This document shows, in pieces, positions 1-7,359 of a DNA stretch of 46,641 bases. Source of the stretch: Bacteroidaceae bacterium (lineage in GTDB: Bacteria; Bacteroidota; Bacteroidia; Bacteroidales; Bacteroidaceae). Location: the NCBI GenBank assembly GCA_900770705.1, contig CAAGLF010000007.1, forward strand, positions 1 through 46,641, given 5' to 3'. Each line of letters opens with the position of its first letter. The first letter of the stretch is position 1. Position numbers and translations under genes: made by a program. The notes beneath the pieces were generated by a model that saw only the letters and a list, made by a program, of their open reading frames with translations, searched no databases and was not told where the DNA came from.

Positions 1-148
1 GCAGCAAAACAAGGCTTGAAGGGCTTCCGAATTTACTTTTGCGGCGTCTCGAAAAATTAATGCGGCAGAAAAATTTTTTTTCGCCGCAGTAATTTTTCGA
101 GACGCCGCAAAAGTAAATTCGGAAGCCCTTCAAGCCTTGTTTTGCTGC
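1..148. repeat. Perfect 59-bp inverted repeat at window edge
   Basis: Bases 1-59 are the exact reverse complement of 90-148. The 30-base centre can pair further: TGCGGC at 61-66 with GCCGCA at 83-88, and GAAAAA at 68-73 with TTTTTC at 77-82. Almost the whole 148 bases can therefore form one hairpin. The right arm includes the last 19 bases of the MATE gene with its stop codon, so the left arm carries an inverted copy of that gene end. The inner part (about 40-115) belongs to the dispersed A-tract/GCGGCG family seen elsewhere in the window. The repeat may continue left of base 1. An inverted duplication ending exactly at a sequence edge is a common assembly artefact, so its biological reality is open. 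Confidence 0.9.
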
Positions 149-1476
149 ATTCTCCGCAGAACGCCCGGGCAGAGCAGCGCTGATACGGTACCCCGCAGGA
201 TGAGGTAACACAGGAAGGCCGTCCACAAGCCTGCCGCCTGCCATGATGCCGGCAGGCCTTCCAGCAACGCGAAGAAGGCGATGGCGCTCACCAGAATGGC
301 CACCAGCATTTCACGGGTGGAGGTGGTGCCGATGAAGAGGCCGTCGAACAGAAAGGCTGCCACGCCCGCTACGGGTATGGCCACGACAAAGGGCAGCAGG
401 GCCGTTGCCGCCGTCACCACTTCCGGGATATCCGTCAGCAAGCGGATAAAAAGGCTGCCGCTTGTGGCGTAAATTAGGGTAAATGCCGCTGCCAGTCCTG
501 CTCCCCAGCCTGTGAGGCAGCGGATGAGCCTGCGAAAAGCTATAGTGTCGCCTGCTCCGTAGAGTTTTCCGCCGATAGCCTCGGCAGCATAGGCAAAACC
601 GTCCATAATGTAGGAGAAAACGATGAAAAACTGCATAAGCAGTGCATTGGCTGCCAGTGCCGTGTCGCTGAGCGCCGCTCCGGCGGCCGTAAACTGCGTG
701 GTGACGGCCACAAGGCATATCGTCCGCAGGAATATGTCCCTGCCTGCTGCCAGAAAGCGGCGGGTGGCCTGGCGTTGCTCCCTGTTGCCCGCCAGTTGCT
801 GCGTCATAAAGTGTCTCCGCCTGCCTGCCGGAACCACCGCGGCCGCTTCCTTCCGGTAGACTGCGAGGCCGAGCGCTACAGCCAGCACTGCCGCTACGTA
901 TTGGCTGGCGAGTGTGCCCACTGCCACGCCGACAATACCCATTTTCAGACCGCATACCAGTGTCAGGCTCAGCGCAATGTTCACCAGATTCTGCACAATG
1001 GCCACGTACATCGGCGGTCGGGCGTTCTGACGCCCCAGAAACCATCCTGTCAGGCTGTAGGAAAGCAACACGGCCGGTGCTCCCCAAATCAGTATTCCGT
1101 AGTAGGTTTCCGTACCGGCCACTACCGCTGCCGAGGGAGCCATCCACGCCAGCGCCAGGCCCTTCAAGGGCTGCTGGCCTGCCAGCAAGAGCAGCGAGAG
1201 CAGTCCGCCCGTCAGCACCGAGCGCAGCAGCGTGCCGTAGACGGCCTCTCTGTCGGCGCTTCCGTGGGCTTGCGCCGTCAGACCTCCTGTGGCCATTCGC
1301 AGAAATCCCAGGAGCCAATACATTAGGTTGAACATCATTCCGCCTACGGCGATGGCACCGAGCACTTCCGCCCCGCCCAAATGGCCGGCAATGGCCGTAT
1401 CACAGAGTCCCAGCAGCGGAATCGTCGCGTTGGCCGCTATGCCCGGCAAGGCTATGTGCAGTATCTCCTTATTCAT
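130..1476 (-). CDS. MATE family multidrug/Na+ efflux transporter
   Basis: The 448-residue product is a polytopic inner-membrane protein of the usual MATE length (about 440-460). Its N-terminus is typical of the DinF-like branch in Bacteroidetes: a short MNKEIL start, then PGIAANATIPLLGLCDTA, with the Pro and Asp positions common in helix 1. About twelve hydrophobic segments are visible, in two similar halves. MATE proteins export cationic drugs or metabolites in exchange for Na+ or H+; the substrate here cannot be told. The gene follows the AraC-type regulator in the same direction with a 60-base gap, so the two could be co-transcribed or functionally linked. Its last codons lie inside the inverted repeat at the window edge. 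Confidence 0.93.
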   Translation of the reverse strand: MNKEILHIALPGIAANATIPLLGLCDTAIAGHLGGAEVLGAIAVGGMMFNLMYWLLGFLRMATGGLTAQAHGSADREAVYGTLLRSVLTGGLLSLLLLAGQQPLKGLALAWMAPSAAVVAGTETYYGILIWGAPAVLLSYSLTGWFLGRQNARPPMYVAIVQNLVNIALSLTLVCGLKMGIVGVAVGTLASQYVAAVLAVALGLAVYRKEAAAVVPAGRRRHFMTQQLAGNREQRQATRRFLAAGRDIFLRTICLVAVTTQFTAAGAALSDTALAANALLMQFFIVFSYIMDGFAYAAEAIGGKLYGAGDTIAFRRLIRCLTGWGAGLAAAFTLIYATSGSLFIRLLTDIPEVVTAATALLPFVVAIPVAGVAAFLFDGLFIGTTSTREMLVAILVSAIAFFALLEGLPASWQAAGLWTAFLCYLILRGTVSALLCPGVLRRMQQNKA

Positions 1477-1481
1477 AGGGG

Positions 1482-1489
1482 CAAAGGTA
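1482..1489 (-). promoter_or_regulatory. Candidate -7 element (TACCTTTG) of MATE gene
   Basis: On the minus strand TACCTTTG matches the Bacteroides TAnnTTTG box. It ends only five bases before the MATE start codon, so transcription from it would give a nearly leaderless message. No good TTTG box is seen at the expected upstream distance. Confidence 0.35.
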
Positions 1490-1536
1490 CATCTTTCTGC
1501 CGATGGGGCACACGGGAAAGGGGGAAAACTGGTGTT

Positions 1537-2499
1537 TTAACCCTCGTCTTTCAGTTTGTTCGGTGTCTGGAAATCCCTGTGGGTTCCGTTGAAGCAGGGA
1601 GTGGTTGCCTCGTCACCCGCCTGCGGCTGTCTGAGGAGTTTTTCGCGGTATTGGCGGGGCGATATGCCGAAGTGTTGGCGCACATACTTCCCAAAGAAGG
1701 ACAGCGTGGGGAATTGCAAGGCGTTCGACACCTCCTTGATTGTAAGGTCGCGGCGTTGCAGCAGCGTGCGGATATCCCTGACAACGTAGTGGTGGATAAA
1801 GGTGGAAGCGCTGTGGCCGGATATCTGCTTGCAGACGGAATACAGGTATTTGGGTGTCAGATTAAGTTGGTCGGCATACCACGTCACGTTCCGCGGATGG
1901 GGATGTGTGGCGTCGAGCAGGGTTATGAATCGTTCGAATATCATTTCGCCGGAGGAGTATCCCATAGGCCGGATGTCGACGTGGCGCTCAAGGGTCTCGA
2001 AGAACTCGTAGATGAAGGCGCTGACGAGCGATTCGATGAGCTTGTCGTGGTATTTTACGGGTGGCTGTCGCAGCTTTTCAAGCAGCAGGTCGTAGTAGAG
2101 GAAGAAGGTGTGTACATCCGTTTCCTCCAGGTGCAGCAGTGGATTCTGCTCGAGGTACCGGCGCATTTCCCAGCTGCGTTTTGAGAGGATACTCAGGCGT
2201 TCCGCATACTCGGGCGATAGCGCAATGCAGCGGAAACTGAAGTCGCCGGAGAAGGTGGTGCGGCTCAGCACGATGTTGGGATGGAAGATGTGCATATCTC
2301 CGGTCCTGACGATGTGGTCGCCCGCGTTGATATGCAGGCGTGCCTCGCCGGAGAGGCAGAGTAGGACGGCGTAGGCATCGACTGTCACCTGTTCTCCTGG
2401 GTCGGAGAGCAGGCGGATATCTTCAAGGATGGCAATTTGGGCATTGCTGTAGGCGATGTAGTCTTGTGGGGGAGTGTCGGCAAACGAATAAGTTTTCAT
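1537..2499 (-). CDS. AraC family transcriptional regulator
   Basis: The 320-residue protein has a cupin-like sensing half (about residues 30-110) with short beta-strand segments, and a C-terminal AraC/XylS DNA-binding region (about 205-300) with two helix-turn-helix motifs. The second ends in the family hallmark FGKYVRQHFGISPRQYR (canonical F-x-R-x-F-x-x-x-x-G-x-x-P-x-x-Y-R). It is probably a ligand-responsive activator; the ligand is unknown. It diverges from a truncated RND-type efflux adaptor at 2704, the usual arrangement for a regulator controlling an efflux operon. It is also followed by the MATE transporter, which may now be its only intact nearby target. Confidence 0.9.
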   Translation of the reverse strand: MKTYSFADTPPQDYIAYSNAQIAILEDIRLLSDPGEQVTVDAYAVLLCLSGEARLHINAGDHIVRTGDMHIFHPNIVLSRTTFSGDFSFRCIALSPEYAERLSILSKRSWEMRRYLEQNPLLHLEETDVHTFFLYYDLLLEKLRQPPVKYHDKLIESLVSAFIYEFFETLERHVDIRPMGYSSGEMIFERFITLLDATHPHPRNVTWYADQLNLTPKYLYSVCKQISGHSASTFIHHYVVRDIRTLLQRRDLTIKEVSNALQFPTLSFFGKYVRQHFGISPRQYREKLLRQPQAGDEATTPCFNGTHRDFQTPNKLKDEG

Positions 2500-2609
2500 T
2501 TAGAAGACGTTGATGGTTTCTTTCTGCAAAAATGCGCCCTTTTGGGCTTTTGTGAGTGCTCTGTGTGGAGTTCTTTGTGTTCGAAAAGGTGTGTTTGTGG
2601 GGGTGTGAC

Positions 2610-2663
2610 GTGTTTTGGAACACTTGGAGGGGCTTTTGGGTGAGAAAAAACACTCGTTAGTGT
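2610..2663. promoter_or_regulatory. Two matched palindromes, candidate AraC-type operator
   Basis: Two inverted repeats of the same design lie between the divergent regulator and efflux-adaptor starts: GTGTT-ttgg-AACAC at 2610-2623 and ACACT-cgtt-AGTGT at 2650-2663. Each has 5-base arms and a 4-base spacer, and their centres are 40 bases apart, close to four helical turns. The second abuts a TTATTTTG box (2665-2672) resembling a -7 element for the rightward gene. A role as regulator binding sites is inference. Confidence 0.35.
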
Positions 2664-2703
2664 GTTATTTTGCAGCGCTGAAACCAAAATAAGGAACACT
2701 ACG

Positions 2704-3027
2704 ATGTATGTACGAAACGTTTGGGCCGACGTGCGCCTGCTGCTGTCGGCATTGCTGCTTCCCGCTCTTGTCGCTTGTGGAGGAGAAAAGGCTTCCACCC
2801 CTTCTTCAGCGCCCATACGGGTGCGTACGATGGCGGCCGGTATGACTGTCGCTGCGGAGGGCTGCCGCTATACGGGTACGGTGGAAGAGGAGAGCGGACC
2901 TTTTGTGAGTTTTGCCACTGCCGGCACGGTGAGCCGCCTTGATATTCAGGTGGGTGACCGTGTGCGGAAGGGTCAGGTTATAGGTACTCTCGACGACACT
3001 GCCTTGCGGAGTGCGTGGAAGGGATGA
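2704..3027 (+). pseudogene. Truncated RND efflux periplasmic adaptor (HlyD/AcrA-type)
   Basis: The 107-residue product starts with a lipoprotein signal (hydrophobic run ending in LVAC, then GGEKAS). It continues as a normal adaptor N-terminus: the beta-barrel/lipoyl entry with GTVEEESGPFVSFATAGTV and the motif VGDRVRKGQVIGTLDDTALR. It then stops at the point where the alpha-helical hairpin of about 350-residue family members should begin. No continuation was found in any frame in the 285 bases before hppA, and no RND pump or outer-membrane factor follows. It therefore looks like the remnant of a deleted efflux operon. The start at 2704 is chosen because the lipoprotein signal begins there; 2662 is an in-frame alternative. 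A lipoprotein fragment could still be made. Confidence 0.8.
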
Positions 3028-3105
3028 AAGTGACATATAATCAATGTATTCCCTCTTTTCCTGAAGCCTCCTGGTTTTCTTCGTTCCATCACAGGGCGGA
3101 GAATT

Positions 3106-3180
3106 GGGCCGCAAGGAAAAACTATCTCGGCGGAAAAATTTTTTTTCAGGCCCGAAATTTGAACTTCTGCGGCGGAAGTT
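3106..3180. repeat. Dispersed intergenic element, copy upstream of hppA
   Basis: This member of the A/T-tract plus GC-block family starts with GGGCCGCAAGGAAAAACTAT, has a long A/T centre, then AGGCCCGAAATTT and ends in TTCTGCGGCGGAAGTT. GGGCC at 3106-3110 can pair with GGCCC at 3149-3153. The 285-base gap holding it (3028-3312) has no gene: the left part is featureless sequence after the broken adaptor and the right part is the hppA promoter region. Confidence 0.6.
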
Positions 3181-3241
3181 GGACGGACTAAAGGGAAAAC
3201 TATGCGGCTTGGCTGCGTTTCACCTTTTTTATACTTGCGAA

Positions 3242-3274
3242 CTTGTCGCTTTTGCTGGCAAATCTGTAATTTTG
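3242..3274 (+). promoter_or_regulatory. Candidate promoter of hppA
   Basis: TAATTTTG at 3267-3274 is a full match to the Bacteroides -7 box. The best upstream partner at a sensible distance is CTTG at 3242-3245 (21-base spacer), an imperfect -33 box. The leader to the ATG at 3313 would be about 35 bases. Confidence 0.5.
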
Positions 3275-3312
3275 AACTGCGGAAACATTGACTTATTAAT
3301 ACTTATATCGTT

Positions 3313-5511
3313 ATGGGAACGTCTCTCTTTCTTCTTGTGCCCGTTGCGGCCATTGTCGCGCTGTTCTTTGCGTGGCATTTCTACCGGCAAATGCGTCTTA
3401 CCTCAGAGGGCACGCCTCGTATGCAGCACATTGCAGCCGCTGTGCGCCGTGGAGCGATGTCCTACCTCCGACAGCAGTATCGCGTGGTGGCTATCGTGTT
3501 TTTCTGCCTGGCTGCTCTCTTCGCAGTGATGGCCTACGGATTTGATTTACAGAATCCTTGGGTGCCCGTTGCATTCCTGACCGGTGGTTTTTTCTCGGGC
3601 CTGGCCGGTTATTTGGGTATGAAGACGGCCACGGCTGCCTCTGCCCGTACGGCCAATGCCGCCCGAACGTCGTTGGCCGGCGGCCTGCGCATTGCCTTCA
3701 GGAGCGGCGCCGTGATGGGGTTGGTGGTCGTAGGCTTGGGACTCTTCGATATAGCGTTCTGGTACGCCCTGTTGTCGTGGCTTACCCCTGAGACAATGCA
3801 GGCTACCCAGCGTCTCTGCATAATCACCACCACTATGCTGACGTTCGGGATGGGTGCGTCTACACAGGCTCTGTTCGCCAGAGTGGGCGGTGGAATATAT
3901 ACCAAGGCCGCCGATGTGGGCGCTGACCTTGTGGGTAAGGTGGAGCAGGACATTCCGGAGGATGACCCGAGAAATCCTGCCACGATAGCCGATAATGTGG
4001 GAGACAATGTGGGCGACGTGGCTGGTATGGGAGCAGATCTCTACGAGAGCTATTGCGGTTCCATCCTGGCCACGGCGGCACTCGGGGCTGCTGCTTACGC
4101 CGGGCAGGGATGTGTGGAAGCGCAGACGAAGGCCGTGCTGGCGCCAATGCTCATTGCTGCAGTGGGCATTTTGCTCTCAATTATAGGAATCTATTGCGTT
4201 CATACGAAGGAGCAGGCCACTATGAAGGATCTGCTCCGCGCACTCGGGAGAGGCACTACCTTGGCTTCCGTGTCCATCGTGGTGGCTACGGCGGGAATCC
4301 TGTACCTGCTGGGGGTGGAAAAACTGTGGCAGCTCACCGGCGCCGTGGCTATCGGACTGGTGGTCGGCGCTGTCATCGGACAGGCTACCGAATACTTTAC
4401 ATCGCAGTCCTACGCTCCTACGCGTCGCGTGAGCGAGAGTGGAAAAACCGGACCGGCCACGGTCATCATCTCGGGACTGGGCTTGGGAATGCTTTCGACG
4501 GCAATACCTGTATTGGCCGTAGTGGGAGGAATCATCGGCTCCTTCCTTTTGGTTACTTGGGGCGACTTCTCTAACCTCTCGATGGGGCTGTACGGCATCG
4601 GACTGGCTTCGGTCGGGATGCTGTCTACCCTGGGAATTACACTGGCAACAGATGCGTACGGCCCTATCGCTGATAATGCTGGCGGTAATGCCGAGATGAG
4701 CGGATTAGGGGAGGAGGTGCGTCGGCGTACAGATGCGTTAGATTCATTGGGTAATACGACTGCGGCCACGGGAAAGGGCTTTGCCATCGGTTCGGCTGCA
4801 TTGACAGGTTTGGCACTCCTCGCTTCTTACGTGGAGGAGGTCAGAATCGGAATGTCTCGCCTTGGTCAGACCATCCTGGAGCTTCCCGGCAGAACGGTTG
4901 CCCTGGAAAAGGCGGACTTTGCCGACTTTATGCAATACTTCGACGTGACGCTGATGAATCCTCTGGTGCTGTCTGGAATGTTTATCGGTGCGATGATGGC
5001 TTTCGTATTCTGCGGTCTGACGATGAATGCTGTAGGCCGGGCTGCGCAGAAGATGGTGGACGAAGTGCGTCGGCAGTTCTGCGAAATCAAGGGTATACTG
5101 ACCGGAGAATCCGAGCCCGACTACGGACGGTGTGTCCGCATATCCACGCTCGCCGCCCAGCACGAGATGGTGGTGCCTGCGCTGTTGGCCATTGTCGTCC
5201 CGGTGCTGACAGGCCTGCTTTTTGGCGTTAGTGGCGTGCTGGGACTGCTGATAGGCGGACTTAGCTGCGGTTTCGTGCTGGCGGTCTTTATGGCCAACGC
5301 CGGCGGAGCTTGGGACAATGCGAAAAAGTATGTGGAGGAAGGCCACTTCGGAGGCAAGGGAAGCGATACGCACAAGGCCACCGTGGTGGGAGATACCGTA
5401 GGTGACCCCTTCAAGGATACGTCGGGGCCGAGCTTGAATATCCTGATAAAGCTGATGAGTATGGTCTCCATTGTGATGGCGGGCCTGACAGTGGCTTGGA
5501 GCGTGCTCTAA
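3313..5511 (+). CDS. hppA: Membrane-bound K+-dependent ion-pumping pyrophosphatase
   Basis: The 732-residue, roughly 16-helix inner-membrane enzyme splits pyrophosphate and exports Na+ and/or H+. All catalytic signatures are present: EDDPRNPATIADNVGDNVGD near residue 216 (Mg-PPi site), DNAGGNAEMSG, and the C-terminal GGAWDNAKKYVEEG and GDTVGDPFKDTSGPS motifs. The segment GNTTAATGKG carries Ala and Gly where K+-independent enzymes have Lys and Thr, which marks the K+-dependent class. Thr90, Phe94 and Asp146 coincide with three of the four signature positions I recall for dual Na+,H+ pumps of the Bacteroides vulgatus type; a Met stands at 175, one off the fourth. It is a single-gene unit with its own promoter and a strong terminator. 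Confidence 0.97.
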   Translation: MGTSLFLLVPVAAIVALFFAWHFYRQMRLTSEGTPRMQHIAAAVRRGAMSYLRQQYRVVAIVFFCLAALFAVMAYGFDLQNPWVPVAFLTGGFFSGLAGYLGMKTATAASARTANAARTSLAGGLRIAFRSGAVMGLVVVGLGLFDIAFWYALLSWLTPETMQATQRLCIITTTMLTFGMGASTQALFARVGGGIYTKAADVGADLVGKVEQDIPEDDPRNPATIADNVGDNVGDVAGMGADLYESYCGSILATAALGAAAYAGQGCVEAQTKAVLAPMLIAAVGILLSIIGIYCVHTKEQATMKDLLRALGRGTTLASVSIVVATAGILYLLGVEKLWQLTGAVAIGLVVGAVIGQATEYFTSQSYAPTRRVSESGKTGPATVIISGLGLGMLSTAIPVLAVVGGIIGSFLLVTWGDFSNLSMGLYGIGLASVGMLSTLGITLATDAYGPIADNAGGNAEMSGLGEEVRRRTDALDSLGNTTAATGKGFAIGSAALTGLALLASYVEEVRIGMSRLGQTILELPGRTVALEKADFADFMQYFDVTLMNPLVLSGMFIGAMMAFVFCGLTMNAVGRAAQKMVDEVRRQFCEIKGILTGESEPDYGRCVRISTLAAQHEMVVPALLAIVVPVLTGLLFGVSGVLGLLIGGLSCGFVLAVFMANAGGAWDNAKKYVEEGHFGGKGSDTHKATVVGDTVGDPFKDTSGPSLNILIKLMSMVSIVMAGLTVAWSVL

Positions 5512-5532
5512 ATAGTATATAACCACTTGGAA

Positions 5533-5574
5533 AAACGGCTCCATACGACTTCTCGATGTCGTATGGAGCCGTTT
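5533..5574. terminator. Bidirectional terminator between hppA and birA
   Basis: A perfect 17-bp stem (5533-5549 with 5558-5574) and an 8-base loop lie 21 bases after the hppA stop. The arms start with AAA and end with TTT, so it can serve both hppA and the convergent birA operon. A smaller hairpin, GGCGG/CCGCC at 5587-5603, is closer to birA. Confidence 0.85.
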
Positions 5575-5615
5575 CGTGTTCCTAAGGGCGGCAAGAAACC
5601 GCCTTACGCTGGCAT

Positions 5616-6416
5616 TCAGCCATTTTTCAGCCGGATAGGCAAAGTTGTGGGACCAGTGGGCAATACGAATCGAACCTCCTTGAAAGCGTAACTGCGCACC
5701 AGGCCGTTGTCATCGCGAAGCAGGAGCCGGCCTTGCGGTTCAACATCAATGATGCGGGCAGCGAAGATTTCCTTTCCATCGGAGTAGAAGTGGCGTTCGG
5801 TACGGCGGTAGAGCCGGTGACAATAGGCATAGTGCAGCAAGTCCATCTCTCCCCTCTGCAATAGGCCGAGAAGCTGGTTGAAGCGGTCGACAATTTTACC
5901 GAGTAGTTCCTCTCGGCTTGTTTGTCGCCCCAGCAGTTGACGGAGCGACACCGGATTTGGCGCGTCGGAGCGGAAATGGGATTGATTGACGTTGAGTCCG
6001 ACACCGATGAGGCTGTGGCTGATTTTCCGGCCGCAGAGCCGGTGCTCCAGTAGCATACCGCAGATTTTCCGGTCGCCTACGTAGATGTCGTTGGGCCACT
6101 TAATCGTGACATTTCCGACCAGTTCGGCCAGCGTTTCGGCAATGGCCAATGAAATGGCCTCGGAGAGAAGAAACTGTCTGTCGGCTGTTAGGAAGTCGGG
6201 ACGCACCGCAATGCTGAAGAGTAGGTTGTCGCTGCGGTTACTCTCCCATAGGGTTCCACGTTGTCCCCGGCCGGAAGTTTGAAATTCGGCCGTGACAAGC
6301 AGTGTTTCTGCCGTCTCAGCTCCCCCTGCTTCCGGGATGGGGAGGTTCATCAGGCTGTCTGTCTCGTTGAGTGCCAAGTGTCGCCAGCCTTTGGGGAGAT
6401 GGAGATGATGGTACAT
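5616..6416 (-). CDS. birA: Biotin--[acetyl-CoA-carboxylase] ligase
   Basis: The 266-residue enzyme makes biotinyl-AMP and attaches biotin to a lysine of biotin carboxyl carrier domains. The adenylate-binding loop GRGQRG is near residue 52, and the catalytic segment IKWPNDIYVGDRKICGMLLE is near residue 105, with the lysines expected for biotin and ATP contact. There is no N-terminal helix-turn-helix, so this is the mono-functional form that cannot repress the biotin operon. It is the last gene of the run NUDIX-tex-tadA-yraN-birA, 37 bases after yraN. Confidence 0.93.
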   Translation of the reverse strand: MYHHLHLPKGWRHLALNETDSLMNLPIPEAGGAETAETLLVTAEFQTSGRGQRGTLWESNRSDNLLFSIAVRPDFLTADRQFLLSEAISLAIAETLAELVGNVTIKWPNDIYVGDRKICGMLLEHRLCGRKISHSLIGVGLNVNQSHFRSDAPNPVSLRQLLGRQTSREELLGKIVDRFNQLLGLLQRGEMDLLHYAYCHRLYRRTERHFYSDGKEIFAARIIDVEPQGRLLLRDDNGLVRSYAFKEVRFVLPTGPTTLPIRLKNG

Positions 6417-6453
6417 ATAGCGGTGGAATTCTTTTTGGCTTTTTGATGGGATT

Positions 6454-6858
6454 TTACCAGTCTTGTCGGGGCTTCTGCAAGGCTGCCAGACGCACGCCCT
6501 CCGGCGAAAATACGTGTCGGCAGTGCTCTATGTCAAAGGGTGGGGCGTTGCCGATGAGTGTGATGACGTCGAAGCGGTAGGGGCAGTCGCGTAAATTGTG
6601 CAGGCAGCGATAGGCGTATGCCGCCTCGCAGAGAAACATCCGCTTCTGGTTGTCGACCGCCCATAAGGCGGCTTCGTGATCACCCCGGCGTCGGGTCTTT
6701 ACTTCCACAAAGACCAGTTCGCCGTAATGGTCGGCCACGATGTCAATCTCGTGGTGGCCGAACTGTGCATTACGGGCCAGCAGACGATACCCGTGGCGTA
6801 TCAAGTAGAGGCAGGCGGCCTCTTCGCCCATTCTGCCGAGGTCGTTGTGTACAGTCAT
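6454..6858 (-). CDS. YraN family (UPF0102) putative endonuclease
   Basis: The 134-residue protein matches the length and pattern of the YraN family, which has a restriction-endonuclease-like PD-(D/E)xK fold. The N-terminal GRMGEEAACLYLIRHGYRLLARN segment is typical. The putative active-site residues follow as HEIDIVA (Glu, Asp) and LVFVEVKTR (Glu-x-Lys). The biological role of the family is not settled; a DNA or Holliday-junction processing role has been suggested for relatives. Its start codon immediately follows the tadA stop codon, so the two genes are translationally close. It precedes birA. Confidence 0.88.
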   Translation of the reverse strand: MTVHNDLGRMGEEAACLYLIRHGYRLLARNAQFGHHEIDIVADHYGELVFVEVKTRRRGDHEAALWAVDNQKRMFLCEAAYAYRCLHNLRDCPYRFDVITLIGNAPPFDIEHCRHVFSPEGVRLAALQKPRQDW

Positions 6859-7290
6859 TCAGCGTTTGCGTTTGAAAAAGTCCTTCATCAGCGCTCCGCA
6901 TTCCTCGGCCAGCACGCCGGCCGTGACGGTAGTGCGCGCATGGAGCGCCTTAGGTGCCAGTCGGGAATATCCTCGCTTCTCGTCCGGTGCTCCGTAGACC
7001 ACGCGCTGTACCTGTGCCCATCCGAGTGCGCCGGCACACATCACACAAGGCTCGACAGTCACATATATGGTGCACTCGTCGAGATATTTTCCGCCGAGGG
7101 CATTGGCCGCGGCTGTGATAGCCTGCATTTCGGCGTGGGCGGTGACGTCGCCGAGTAACTCTGTCAGATTGTGTCCGCGCGCGATAATGCGGTCGCGGCA
7201 CACGATAACAGCGCCGACCGGCACTTCGCCGCGCTCGTAGGCTGCCCGGGCTTCCGCGAGGGCGCGCTTCATATATTCTTCGTCAGTCAT
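6859..7290 (-). CDS. tadA: tRNA-specific adenosine deaminase-type nucleoside deaminase
   Basis: The 143-residue cytidine-deaminase-fold enzyme carries the zinc and catalytic residues HAE at 52-54 and PCVMC at 81-85, in the spacing found in TadA. TadA converts A34 to inosine in tRNA-Arg(ACG) so that CGN codons can be read. Closely related guanine deaminases share these motifs, so the substrate is inferred from overall similarity, including the short N-terminus MTDEEYMKRALAEARAA. The gene sits between tex and yraN on the same strand and directly abuts yraN. Confidence 0.88.
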   Translation of the reverse strand: MTDEEYMKRALAEARAAYERGEVPVGAVIVCRDRIIARGHNLTELLGDVTAHAEMQAITAAANALGGKYLDECTIYVTVEPCVMCAGALGWAQVQRVVYGAPDEKRGYSRLAPKALHARTTVTAGVLAEECGALMKDFFKRKR

Positions 7291-7359
7291 TTCTGTAGGT
7301 TCTATGGGAGAAAAACGGGGATTGGAAGGCCGGAGAAAACGGGGCGAAGGCCCTTATGT

